From JAADJA01 sp963840975 (GTDB lineage Bacteria; Bacteroidota; Bacteroidia; Bacteroidales; JAADJA01): 64,000 nucleotides of DNA. Below, one piece after another: positions 53,329 through 61,340 of the stretch (the stretch's first letter is position 1; each line of letters starts with the position of its first letter). The translations under genes and the position numbers were made by a program. The stretch spans positions 248,001 to 312,000 of the forward strand of contig CAWJBC010000011.1 in the NCBI GenBank assembly GCA_963840975.1, read 5' to 3'. A model generated the notes under the pieces. It was not told the origin of the DNA and searched no databases. It saw only the letters and a program-made list of their open reading frames with translations.

Positions 53329-54224
53329 GGATTTATTTTAACCTTTATTTCCGGGGCTTCAACCAAATGGAAAGTGGCTGAAGCAAATTTTATTTCACCG
53401 TTAGTAGCTTCTATTTCCTTTAATATCCTGGTAAATAGCTCTGTTTTAGTTACTCTTCTTTTTTTATAACTTACCACGTAGCGCAATGTATATTCTATCC
53501 AGTTATCATTTGCAATAAGTGAAACCATTGGCTCCGTCTGAGCGTCTTCGAGGCGGTATTTGTTTTGCAGTTCATTCCATTTTTCTTTGGATTTCTGTGT
53601 GAGGTCGCCTGCAACTTCTTTGCCTACCTTGTACAGTATTTCTTTTGCTTTTTCATAATTGCTGCCATATTGAACCGGTATTTTAATTTCATCCCAGAGG
53701 AAAGGGAAATCGCCTGAATAATTAAAAACAGGTTCCTTAAAAACAAAACTATTGGCGATGAGTACAATTCTGCCATTGTACAAATCACCATCAACCCACT
53801 GCCCTGTTTCCATGATGGTGGTTCGCAAAACGCCTATGTCCATCACATCGCCTTTTATTCCTCCCAATTGAACCCGGTCGCCGGTTTTATAAAAACCTCC
53901 GAACATGATGGCTAACCATCCTGCAAAAGATGCGATAACTTCCTGCAATGCGAATGCAATACCTGCACCGGCAACGCCCAAAGCAACCGTCAATCCACCG
54001 AGCTTATCGCTATATACAACTGTAATTAATACAATCGTTAAAAAATAACCGATAAATCCACTGAATTTCTTTGCACGATAGCGGTTATCGCTGTCTTTAA
54101 TTTTTGAAAACAGGTTCCTTTGTGTGGCTTTGATGATGAGCCAGATGATAGCAATCCCGATAAATACAGTAACAATTTTCCCAATAGTGGGATCAAACAA
54201 ATATTTTTCTATGCCGTTTTCCAT
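53325..54224 (-). CDS. MscS-family mechanosensitive channel (short)
   Basis: 299 residues with three predicted membrane helices, the pore-lining segment GLTVALGVAGAGIAFALQEVIASFAGW, and the beta domain (GFYKTGDRVQLGGIKGDVMDIGVLRTTI). Opens under membrane tension to release solutes. The ATG overlaps the stop of the upstream larger channel (TAATG). Confidence 0.93.
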   Translation of the reverse strand: MENGIEKYLFDPTIGKIVTVFIGIAIIWLIIKATQRNLFSKIKDSDNRYRAKKFSGFIGYFLTIVLITVVYSDKLGGLTVALGVAGAGIAFALQEVIASFAGWLAIMFGGFYKTGDRVQLGGIKGDVMDIGVLRTTIMETGQWVDGDLYNGRIVLIANSFVFKEPVFNYSGDFPFLWDEIKIPVQYGSNYEKAKEILYKVGKEVAGDLTQKSKEKWNELQNKYRLEDAQTEPMVSLIANDNWIEYTLRYVVSYKKRRVTKTELFTRILKEIEATNGEIKFASATFHLVEAPEIKVKINP

Positions 54225-56071
54225 TATTTTTTATCTGTGTTAACATTAACGTTAAAACCGGGCGCCTCGTAATCTTTGGCTAAGTAATTGGCTGGTATGG
54301 TCGTCATATTGCCATCTCTTGCGGCCCTGTAGTGCGGCGAAAGGATTTCAATACCACGCTCGTTGCATGTATCCTGTATGTTTTGATGAAGATTGGAATA
54401 AATAATAGCCTGTTTATTGGCTTCTCTTATGTAAGCGTTTATCTGGTACGAAACATAAAAGTCATCGAGGCTGGTTTGCAATACGAAAGGTTTGGGATCG
54501 CTTAAAATAAATTCTGTTTTTGAAGCAGCATCAATCAAAGCCTGGTGCATGTCTCTCCAGGGGACATCATAACCAATTGTGACTGTTGTATGTATGATCA
54601 ATCCTTTTTCCGGTGCATCGCTGCTGTAGTTGATGGTATGGCTGCTCATTACCGTAGAGTTGGGTATGGAAATGATTTCGTTTTTTATGGTTCGTACCCG
54701 TGTAACCAATAATGATTTTTCTATTACATCACCTACTACATCACCCACCTTTACCCTATCGCCTGTTTTGAACAGCCGCATATAGGTGAGTACCAATCCC
54801 GCCATGATATTTGAAAGGGAACCCGCAGAGCCAAATGTAAAAAGAAACCCTAAGAAAACCGATACGCCCCTGAAAACAGGAGAGTCGCTGCCGGGCAAAT
54901 AGGGGAAAATAACAACAATCATGAAAGCAAATACCAACACCCTTATAATTTGGTAGGTCGGGTTTGCCCAATCAGGATAAAAACCGGGAATTTGTAAATC
55001 GCCTTTTTCGATTTCGGTTTTAAGAAAGCGGATTCCCTTTAAAACATACCGAAAAACAATAATAATGACGATGATAGTAATGAGGCTTGGCAGGTAATTC
55101 CATAATCCAAGTGCTATTTTTTTAACCGGATTTAATATGTAACCGAATAAGGTTTCTGCAAAATTCTTAGTCCAGGGGAAAATACCAAAGATTACCGGCA
55201 AGGTTATGTAAATAATCAGCAAAATAATAAACCATTTCACTATCCTGTTAATTATCTTTGCAACGCGCACCTGCTGTTGAGCATCGAAAAGCGTGTAATT
55301 CCTGATTTTTATGCCTTTTATCCTTCTGTCCTTCTGTTCCTGGATTTTTAATGAAGTCCACCTGAAAAGTTTCGTGACAAAGTATATGATCGTAACAACA
55401 ATTATAATTACAAGTAATGCAAGCCCTATTTTCTTTGCCCATGAAATAAAGCTTGTTTCTTCTTTATAATTCACGATGGCATTTCTGATTATTCCCTGAT
55501 ACTTATTAGCCAATTCAAATTTTGTCGTATTATTCCAGAGCGCGTCATTCTCAGAAATACTCATAATGATAGCATCACCATATACAATATCGTATGTTGT
55601 TTCAACTTCCACCATTTTTAATGAATCGGGGTAAAAGATGAAGTTGTCAGCCAGATTTTGCACCCGCTTATTGATGACGGTTGCTCTGTCCATAGCTGAG
55701 AAACTGCCAAGCCTGCTGTAAATTAGAAACAGGGTGTCGTTCAACAAACCTTCAACAGGGTAAGCCTTTGAAGTTGCCCGCAGCTTATCAATCTGAGCCT
55801 TTTTTTGTGCAAGCCGAAGCTCTTCTTTATCGTTCATTGCCTGAAGCTGCTTTTGCAGCTCATCTTTTTTAAGATTGTCAGTTGTTTTAAGGGCATTAAT
55901 TTGAACTTCCAATTCAGCTTTCTTGATGGAATCTGAAAGGCGTAATTCTTCAGTTTTTTTTAGTAATTTCTGGAACTCAACTGCTTGTAAAGTTGCTGAA
56001 TCCTCCTGAGCCGGGCTTATAACCGGAACGATAAGCAAGAAGCAAATAAGAAAATATATCGTGCTTTTCAT
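54224..56071 (-). CDS. MscS-family mechanosensitive channel (long, with periplasmic coiled coil)
   Basis: 615 residues: signal peptide (IYFLICFLLIVPVISPAQ), charged coiled coil (about 25-95), several membrane helices and an MscS core (FGSAGSLSNIMAGLVLTYMR, FKTGDRVKVGDVVGDVIEKS). Translation-coupled with the short channel, so the two may act in one osmotic response. TACTTTTG on the minus strand (56122-56129) may be its -7 element. Confidence 0.92.
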   Translation of the reverse strand: MKSTIYFLICFLLIVPVISPAQEDSATLQAVEFQKLLKKTEELRLSDSIKKAELEVQINALKTTDNLKKDELQKQLQAMNDKEELRLAQKKAQIDKLRATSKAYPVEGLLNDTLFLIYSRLGSFSAMDRATVINKRVQNLADNFIFYPDSLKMVEVETTYDIVYGDAIIMSISENDALWNNTTKFELANKYQGIIRNAIVNYKEETSFISWAKKIGLALLVIIIVVTIIYFVTKLFRWTSLKIQEQKDRRIKGIKIRNYTLFDAQQQVRVAKIINRIVKWFIILLIIYITLPVIFGIFPWTKNFAETLFGYILNPVKKIALGLWNYLPSLITIIVIIIVFRYVLKGIRFLKTEIEKGDLQIPGFYPDWANPTYQIIRVLVFAFMIVVIFPYLPGSDSPVFRGVSVFLGFLFTFGSAGSLSNIMAGLVLTYMRLFKTGDRVKVGDVVGDVIEKSLLVTRVRTIKNEIISIPNSTVMSSHTINYSSDAPEKGLIIHTTVTIGYDVPWRDMHQALIDAASKTEFILSDPKPFVLQTSLDDFYVSYQINAYIREANKQAIIYSNLHQNIQDTCNERGIEILSPHYRAARDGNMTTIPANYLAKDYEAPGFNVNVNTDKK

Positions 56072-56168
56072 GACAAAGGTTTTTTCTTTTAATTAACAAA
56101 AAAGTAAAATAAAATTTATTACAAAAGTAGGTCAAAAACTGAAGTTATTTCTCCGCTTTGCTATTTAA

Positions 56169-56198
56169 TTGTACTTCTGGTGTTTTTGACTATTTTCG
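56169..56198 (+). promoter_or_regulatory. Probable promoter of recQ
   Basis: TTG (56169-56171), 19 bases, TATTTTCG (56191-56198), one mismatch to the consensus. Confidence 0.45.
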
Positions 56199-56231
56199 TA
56201 AAAATTAAATCCGCCTGCTATCAAAAAGACA

Positions 56232-58118
56232 TTGCTGAAATATTGGGGCTATTCATCTTTCAGACCAAACCAGGAAGAGATCATTACTTCGGTTTTGGAA
56301 GGGAAAGATACACTTGCACTATTGCCTACCGGTGGCGGAAAATCCATCTGTTTTCAGGTTCCTACGCTGATGATGGAGGGGCTTTGTATAGTTGTAACCC
56401 CACTCATTGCTTTGATGAAAGACCAGGTAGAAAATTTGAAAAGAAAGGGTATCAAGGCTGTAACTATCTACTCAGGAATGCACCGTGATGAAATTGAACT
56501 CGCCATCAATGCTTGTGTTTATGGCGATGTTAAATTCCTCTATCTTTCACCCGAACGCCTCGAAACGGACCTGATAAAGATTAATGTTACACGAATGAAA
56601 GTTTGTTTGCTGGCGGTTGACGAAGCCCATTGTATATCGCAATGGGGCTATGATTTCCGTCCTGCTTATCTCAGAATAACTGATTTTCGAAATTTCCTTC
56701 CCGGCGTGCCCATTCTTGCCCTTACTGCTACTGCCACAGCCAAAGTTGCTGCCGACATTCAGGAGAAACTGTCGTTTCCGGTTTCAAATATGATTCAGCA
56801 AAGTTTTGAAAGGAAAAACCTGGCTTATGTTGCTCTGAAGGAAGAAAACAAACTCAAACGGCTTATTAAAATTGCCAACAATCTGAAGGGATGTGGAATT
56901 GTTTATCTGCGAAGCCGAAGCCGGACAAAAAATATAGCCGATTTCCTTCAAAGAAACAGCATCAGTGCGGGTTTTTATCATGCCGGACTTGATCGCAAGA
57001 CCCGTGACTCCCGCCAAAATGCCTGGATGAAAGGCGATATGCGGGTTATGGTTGCCACCAATGCTTTTGGTATGGGCATTGACAAACCCAATGTTCGCTT
57101 TGTAGTTCATCTTGATATTCCGGATAACATTGAAGCCTATTTCCAGGAAGCAGGACGAGCTGGAAGAGATGAAAAAGCAGCTTACTCTGTTTTGCTATAT
57201 GAACAAGCTGACATTATTGAAGTAGAAAATTCCGTCAAAACAAAGTTCCCTGAAATTAAAACCATAAAGCAGGTGTATCAAGCTTTAGGAAATTTTTTAC
57301 AATTGCCTGTCGGGGCTGGAAAAGATGTCACTTTTGAATTTGATTTTTCTGCATTCTGCAATCAATATAACCTCCAGCAACGAATCGCTTACAATTCTTT
57401 GAAATTCCTCGAAAAAGAAGGTTACCTCTTCCTTCAGGAGTTTACGGATGCTGATTCGAAGCTATTTATAAAAGCATCAAGAGAAGATCTTTATAAGTTT
57501 CAGGTTGAAAATGAAAGGATGGATCTATTTGTAAAAACGATCCTTCGGTCGTATACCGGATTGTTCACCGAGTTCGTAAAAATTGACGAAGACCAAATTG
57601 CCAAGCGGTTGGACATAACCCGCGAAAAAGTGGAAGCAAACATCACCGACCTTGAAAAATACCAGATTGCTGTTTACGTCCGCCGCAAAGGTTTACCACT
57701 CATTACATTCCTTACTGAACGAACAGATGCCAAAGATATCTCCATTTCGACCGAGCATTACAGCGACCGGAAAAGAGAAGCCGAAACGAGACTTAAATCA
57801 GTGTTGGGGTACATTGGGAATACAACCCTTTGCCGCAGCCGGCAATTGTTGCAATATTTTAATGAACCGCAATCGAAACGCTGTGGGAAATGCGACGTCT
57901 GCATCGAACGAAATAAAATAGAATTAAGTGAACTTGAATTCGACAGTATCCTGCAGAAAATAAAACCATTGTTGATATCGAAACCCTTTACAATGGAAGA
58001 AATCATCCAGGAGATCAAAAACATTAATGAAGATAAAATTATAAATGTGGTGCAATGGCTGCTCGATAATGATAAAATTGTCTATAATCAGCAACAAAAG
58101 TTAAGCTGGAATTGTTGA
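56232..58118 (+). CDS. recQ: ATP-dependent DNA helicase RecQ without HRDC domain
   Basis: 628 residues: Walker A LLPTGGGKS (K37), DEAH box (130-133) in AVDEAHCISQWGYDFRP, helicase motif VI region YFQEAGRAGRDE, zinc-binding cysteines in CRSRQLLQYF..KRCGKCDVC, and a winged helix. It ends without an HRDC domain. Unwinds DNA at stalled forks and in recombination. No ATG is available; TTG 56232 is the only good start, about 27 bases after the predicted transcription start. Confidence 0.93.
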   Translation: MLKYWGYSSFRPNQEEIITSVLEGKDTLALLPTGGGKSICFQVPTLMMEGLCIVVTPLIALMKDQVENLKRKGIKAVTIYSGMHRDEIELAINACVYGDVKFLYLSPERLETDLIKINVTRMKVCLLAVDEAHCISQWGYDFRPAYLRITDFRNFLPGVPILALTATATAKVAADIQEKLSFPVSNMIQQSFERKNLAYVALKEENKLKRLIKIANNLKGCGIVYLRSRSRTKNIADFLQRNSISAGFYHAGLDRKTRDSRQNAWMKGDMRVMVATNAFGMGIDKPNVRFVVHLDIPDNIEAYFQEAGRAGRDEKAAYSVLLYEQADIIEVENSVKTKFPEIKTIKQVYQALGNFLQLPVGAGKDVTFEFDFSAFCNQYNLQQRIAYNSLKFLEKEGYLFLQEFTDADSKLFIKASREDLYKFQVENERMDLFVKTILRSYTGLFTEFVKIDEDQIAKRLDITREKVEANITDLEKYQIAVYVRRKGLPLITFLTERTDAKDISISTEHYSDRKREAETRLKSVLGYIGNTTLCRSRQLLQYFNEPQSKRCGKCDVCIERNKIELSELEFDSILQKIKPLLISKPFTMEEIIQEIKNINEDKIINVVQWLLDNDKIVYNQQQKLSWNC

Positions 58119-58194
58119 ACTAAGAACAGAGAAACTAACCCGGCGAATGCGGGATGAACCGAACTCTGAACTTAAAACAATAAATAAACACATT

Positions 58195-58686
58195 ATGAAA
58201 ACATTTTACTACTTATCCGTACTCCTTTTCATTCTATCAGGTTGCCACTCAAATACGGATGTCATCACCGATGAAGCTAAATCATCTTCCGAAGAGATCA
58301 TAACTTATGATTCCCTGCTTGCAAATAGCCTTGGAGCGGATGATTACGGCATGAGACAATATGTAATGGCATTCCTGAAAGCCGGTCCTCACCGCAGCCC
58401 TGATTCTGCTACTTCTGCTCAATTGCAGCGCGCCCACCTCGACAACATTATCAGGATGGCTGACGAAGGAACACTGGTTGTAGCAGGACCTTTCCTGGAC
58501 AGGGGCGAGATCAGGGGAATTTACATTTTCAATGTAACCACAGTTGAAGAAGCCGAAAAACTGACTGCAACAGATCCTGCTATAAAAGCTGGAACACTGG
58601 TTATGGAATTGCATCCATGGTATGGATCCGCCGCCTTGATGCAGGTAAGCGAAATAAGTAAGAGAATTTCAAAAGTGAAGATTTAG
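58195..58686 (+). CDS. Lipoprotein with a YciI-like domain
   Basis: 163 residues; lipoprotein signal MKTFYYLSVLLFILSGC, a short linker and a YciI-like ferredoxin-fold domain (YVMAFLKAGPHR, RAHLDNIIRMADEGTLVVAG, EAEKLTATDPAIKAG). YciI proteins are normally cytoplasmic, so lipid anchoring outside the inner membrane is unusual. Function unknown. The longest frame begins at 58147 but the lipobox fixes the start at 58195. Confidence 0.85.
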   Translation: MKTFYYLSVLLFILSGCHSNTDVITDEAKSSSEEIITYDSLLANSLGADDYGMRQYVMAFLKAGPHRSPDSATSAQLQRAHLDNIIRMADEGTLVVAGPFLDRGEIRGIYIFNVTTVEEAEKLTATDPAIKAGTLVMELHPWYGSAALMQVSEISKRISKVKI

Positions 58687-58721
58687 CTCCACACGTTTGG
58701 ATTTTTATTTATTTTTGAACC

Positions 58722-58892
58722 ATGAATCAAATTGATAAAATCAAAAAGCAACGCTACGAAACTGAAATGAAGATCATTGCCCTGGAGGAAAAGCAAAAGC
58801 GAAGCAAATTATCGAAGAACGAAGAGAAGGAGTTGGAATTTTTGAAAAGAAAAGAGCAGGAACTCAATTTAAAAATTGAAAATCTAACCTAA
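58722..58892 (+). CDS. Small coiled-coil protein, 56 residues
   Basis: MNQIDKIKKQRYETEMKIIA..., highly charged and helical throughout, ending ELNLKIENLT. Stop 11 bases before the DUF302 gene, so probably co-transcribed. Not recognised; the pattern of lysine and glutamate suggests a single coiled coil. Confidence 0.6.
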   Translation: MNQIDKIKKQRYETEMKIIALEEKQKRSKLSKNEEKELEFLKRKEQELNLKIENLT

Positions 58893-58903
58893 AAAACCGA
58901 AGG

Positions 58904-59293
58904 ATGAAGTATTATGTGAGTAAAACCATTAAAGGGAAATTTCAGGAAACCATTGACCATATTACAGAATTGTTGAAGGAGGAGGGGTTTGGTATCCTAA
59001 CCGAAATTGATGTTAAAAAGACCCTTAAAAAGAAACTTGATGTTGACTACAAGAATTATGTTATTTTAGGTGCATGTAATCCTAATCTTGCACTCCGTGC
59101 TTTTCAATCGGAAGACAAAATCGGAACTTTGCTACCATGCAATGTCATTGTGATTGATCAGGGACAGGGTCAAATAGAAGTAGCCATCATGGATGCAGTG
59201 AATCTCATGAGCCACATAGGGAATCCTGAATTAGAAGTTTTGGCAATTGAGGTATCCGAAAGAATGGAAAGAGTTCTGATGAAGCTCCATTAG
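58904..59293 (+). CDS. DUF302 protein
   Basis: 129 residues of the DUF302 family: YYVSKTIKGKFQETIDHITE start, FGILTEIDVKKTLKKKL, VILGACNPNLALRAF, CNVIVIDQGQGQIEVAIMD. Soluble, forming an alpha/beta dimer in known structures. No activity is established. Confidence 0.9.
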   Translation: MKYYVSKTIKGKFQETIDHITELLKEEGFGILTEIDVKKTLKKKLDVDYKNYVILGACNPNLALRAFQSEDKIGTLLPCNVIVIDQGQGQIEVAIMDAVNLMSHIGNPELEVLAIEVSERMERVLMKLH

Positions 59294-59346
59294 CCAAAAA
59301 AATATCATGAGCCAAATGTCATGATTTAATCCTTTGAAATGCAGGA

Positions 59347-59598
59347 TTAACTATTTATCGCTTCCACAGATTTGATTTCCGGTATCGCCTTTTTCACAGC
59401 TGATTCTACTCCGCTCTTCAATGTCATCATGCTATATGGGCACGATCCGCAGGCGCCCGACAGTTGAACATTAACAATATTTTCGTCAGTGATTTCCACA
59501 AAGTGAATATCACCGCCATCCTGCTGAAGATAGGGTCTGATTTGCTGGATTACATTTTCAACTTTTCCGGTCAGTTCTGCACGTTTTTCGTCCGTCAT
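59347..59598 (-). CDS. NifU C-terminal-type iron-sulfur scaffold
   Basis: 83 residues comprising only the Nfu domain: RPYLQQDGGDIHFVEI and the cluster-binding SGACGSCPYS. Delivers [Fe-S] clusters; lies 20 bases behind the Mrp ATPase gene. Confidence 0.93.
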   Translation of the reverse strand: MTDEKRAELTGKVENVIQQIRPYLQQDGGDIHFVEITDENIVNVQLSGACGSCPYSMMTLKSGVESAVKKAIPEIKSVEAINS

Positions 59599-59618
59599 AT
59601 TTTTATCTGTATTAAATT

Positions 59619-60719
59619 TTAAGTTTTAATTTCCACAATTGCAGTCGGTTCAAGGTTGGCATTCCTGATAGCAATTTGCCGGGCCAGGTTTTGCGCAAGC
59701 GCGATAAAAGCTTTACCGACAATTGAACCTGAATCCAAAGCCACAGGACTTCCTGCATCACCAGAGGCGCAGATGCTTTCTACAATCGGAATCTGCCCCA
59801 GAAGCTCTACCTGCGAATCGGCTGCAAGTTTTTTACCACCTTCTTTTCCAAAAAGATAGTATTTATTTTCCGGCAATTCTTCAGGTGTGAACCACGACAT
59901 ATTTTCAATCAAACCAAGTATCGGCACTTTTATTTCCTTTTGGGTGAACATGTTGAAGGCTTTACGTGCATCCGCCAAGGCTACTTCCTGAGGTGTGGTA
60001 ACAATCACCACTCCGGTGACTGGCAGGGTCTGAACAAGTGTCAAATGAATATCACCTGTTCCCGGTGGCAGGTCAATGATAAAATAATCCAGTTCACCCC
60101 ATTCTGTATCATTGATTAGTTGGTTCAGCGCATTTGTAGCCATTACTCCCCGCCAAATCAATGCCTGTTCAGGCTTTACAAAAAAGCCAATGGAAAGCAG
60201 TTTGATCCCATATTTTTCGATCGGCAGGATTTTGGTTTTGCCGTCAACATCCTTTCCAAGGGGTTGTTCGTTTTCTACATCAAACATGATCGGAACCGAA
60301 GGTCCGTAAATATCGGCATCAAGCAACCCTACTTTTGCACCGGTGCCGGCAAGTGCAACAGCCAGATTGGCTGCCACTGTTGATTTACCCACACCACCTT
60401 TTCCCGAAGCAACCGCAACGATATTTTTAACACCTTTCAACAATTTTTCCGTCTCCTTTCGTTTGGACGAAACCCTGGAATCCATTTTAATTTCTACCTC
60501 TAATTCTTTGCCGATATAAGTATGGATGGCATCAAGACAATCCTGTTTTATTTTATTTTTCAAGGGGCAGGCGGGAGTAGTTAACACTACATCAAAGCTG
60601 ATTCTGTTTCCGGCTATTGCAACATTGTCAATCATCTTCAAAGAAACCAGGTCCTTATTCAAATCCGGATCATTTACATGCCGAAGTGCATCAACAACTT
60701 GTTCTTTCGTAACATCCAT
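59619..60719 (-). CDS. Mrp/ApbC-type P-loop ATPase with an MIP18 domain, lacking the CxxC motif
   Basis: 366 residues: MIP18/DUF59 domain (QVVDALRHVNDPDLNKDLVS) followed by a deviant Walker A ATPase (VASGKGGVGKSTVAANLA). Expected to carry iron-sulfur clusters with the adjacent Nfu protein. The CxxC pair that bridges the cluster in E. coli ApbC is absent: the corresponding stretch reads IENMSWFTPEELPENKYYLF. ATG 60719. Confidence 0.92.
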   Translation of the reverse strand: MDVTKEQVVDALRHVNDPDLNKDLVSLKMIDNVAIAGNRISFDVVLTTPACPLKNKIKQDCLDAIHTYIGKELEVEIKMDSRVSSKRKETEKLLKGVKNIVAVASGKGGVGKSTVAANLAVALAGTGAKVGLLDADIYGPSVPIMFDVENEQPLGKDVDGKTKILPIEKYGIKLLSIGFFVKPEQALIWRGVMATNALNQLINDTEWGELDYFIIDLPPGTGDIHLTLVQTLPVTGVVIVTTPQEVALADARKAFNMFTQKEIKVPILGLIENMSWFTPEELPENKYYLFGKEGGKKLAADSQVELLGQIPIVESICASGDAGSPVALDSGSIVGKAFIALAQNLARQIAIRNANLEPTAIVEIKT

Positions 60720-60852
60720 TATTTATTCTAATTTAGATTTTGTAAAAATAGATAAATCCGGCAAATTGAAAATAAAAAAATAGGGCAGCAAAAAAGTTTA
60801 AGAGAAATTAATAATGAAAAGACTTTTGTCGGGTAAAAAACGGAATGGGTGA

Positions 60853-61149
60853 TTACTTCTTTTCAACAAAAAGAAAAACATCTTCATTGGGGCGTTTCAT
60901 AAGGTATTTTTCGCGCCCGAATTTTTCAAGCATACTTGTATCAGTCATCAAAACGCGGAGGGCGATGCTGTCGTTATGAAACTCGGAAATATAGTATTCC
61001 TTTAAATCGCCTGCCTGGTTGATGGACGAAACCAATCTGACCTGATTGATCAAACTATTCCTGTCGAAAAACATCATCCAGATAACAAAAACCAAAATGG
61101 CGGCTATCCACTTATTCTTTAGCTTGACAGGAATATCTGATATTTGCAT
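60853..61149 (-). CDS. DivIC/FtsB-like septum-formation protein
   Basis: 98 residues with one N-terminal membrane helix (WIAAILVFVIWMMFFD) and a short extracytoplasmic part ending AREKYLMK-like (FGREKYLMKRPNEDVFLF). Part of the divisome core with FtsL and FtsQ. TACTTTTG at 61169-61176 on the minus strand is a likely -7 element. Confidence 0.85.
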   Translation of the reverse strand: MQISDIPVKLKNKWIAAILVFVIWMMFFDRNSLINQVRLVSSINQAGDLKEYYISEFHNDSIALRVLMTDTSMLEKFGREKYLMKRPNEDVFLFVEKK

Positions 61150-61340
61150 TGCAAATTAAATTAACGAACAAAAGTAAGATCAAAACGCTGTTTATAACCG
61201 GCAGATTGTAATACTTATTAAAAATAAATTGTTAATTTCATGAAGTAAATTAAACTCTTCGAAATCTATGATTCCCGAGAATAAAAAACCCGAAACACTC
61301 ATCCCGGAGCACTGAACACAGAACCCGGAACCCAGAACAA

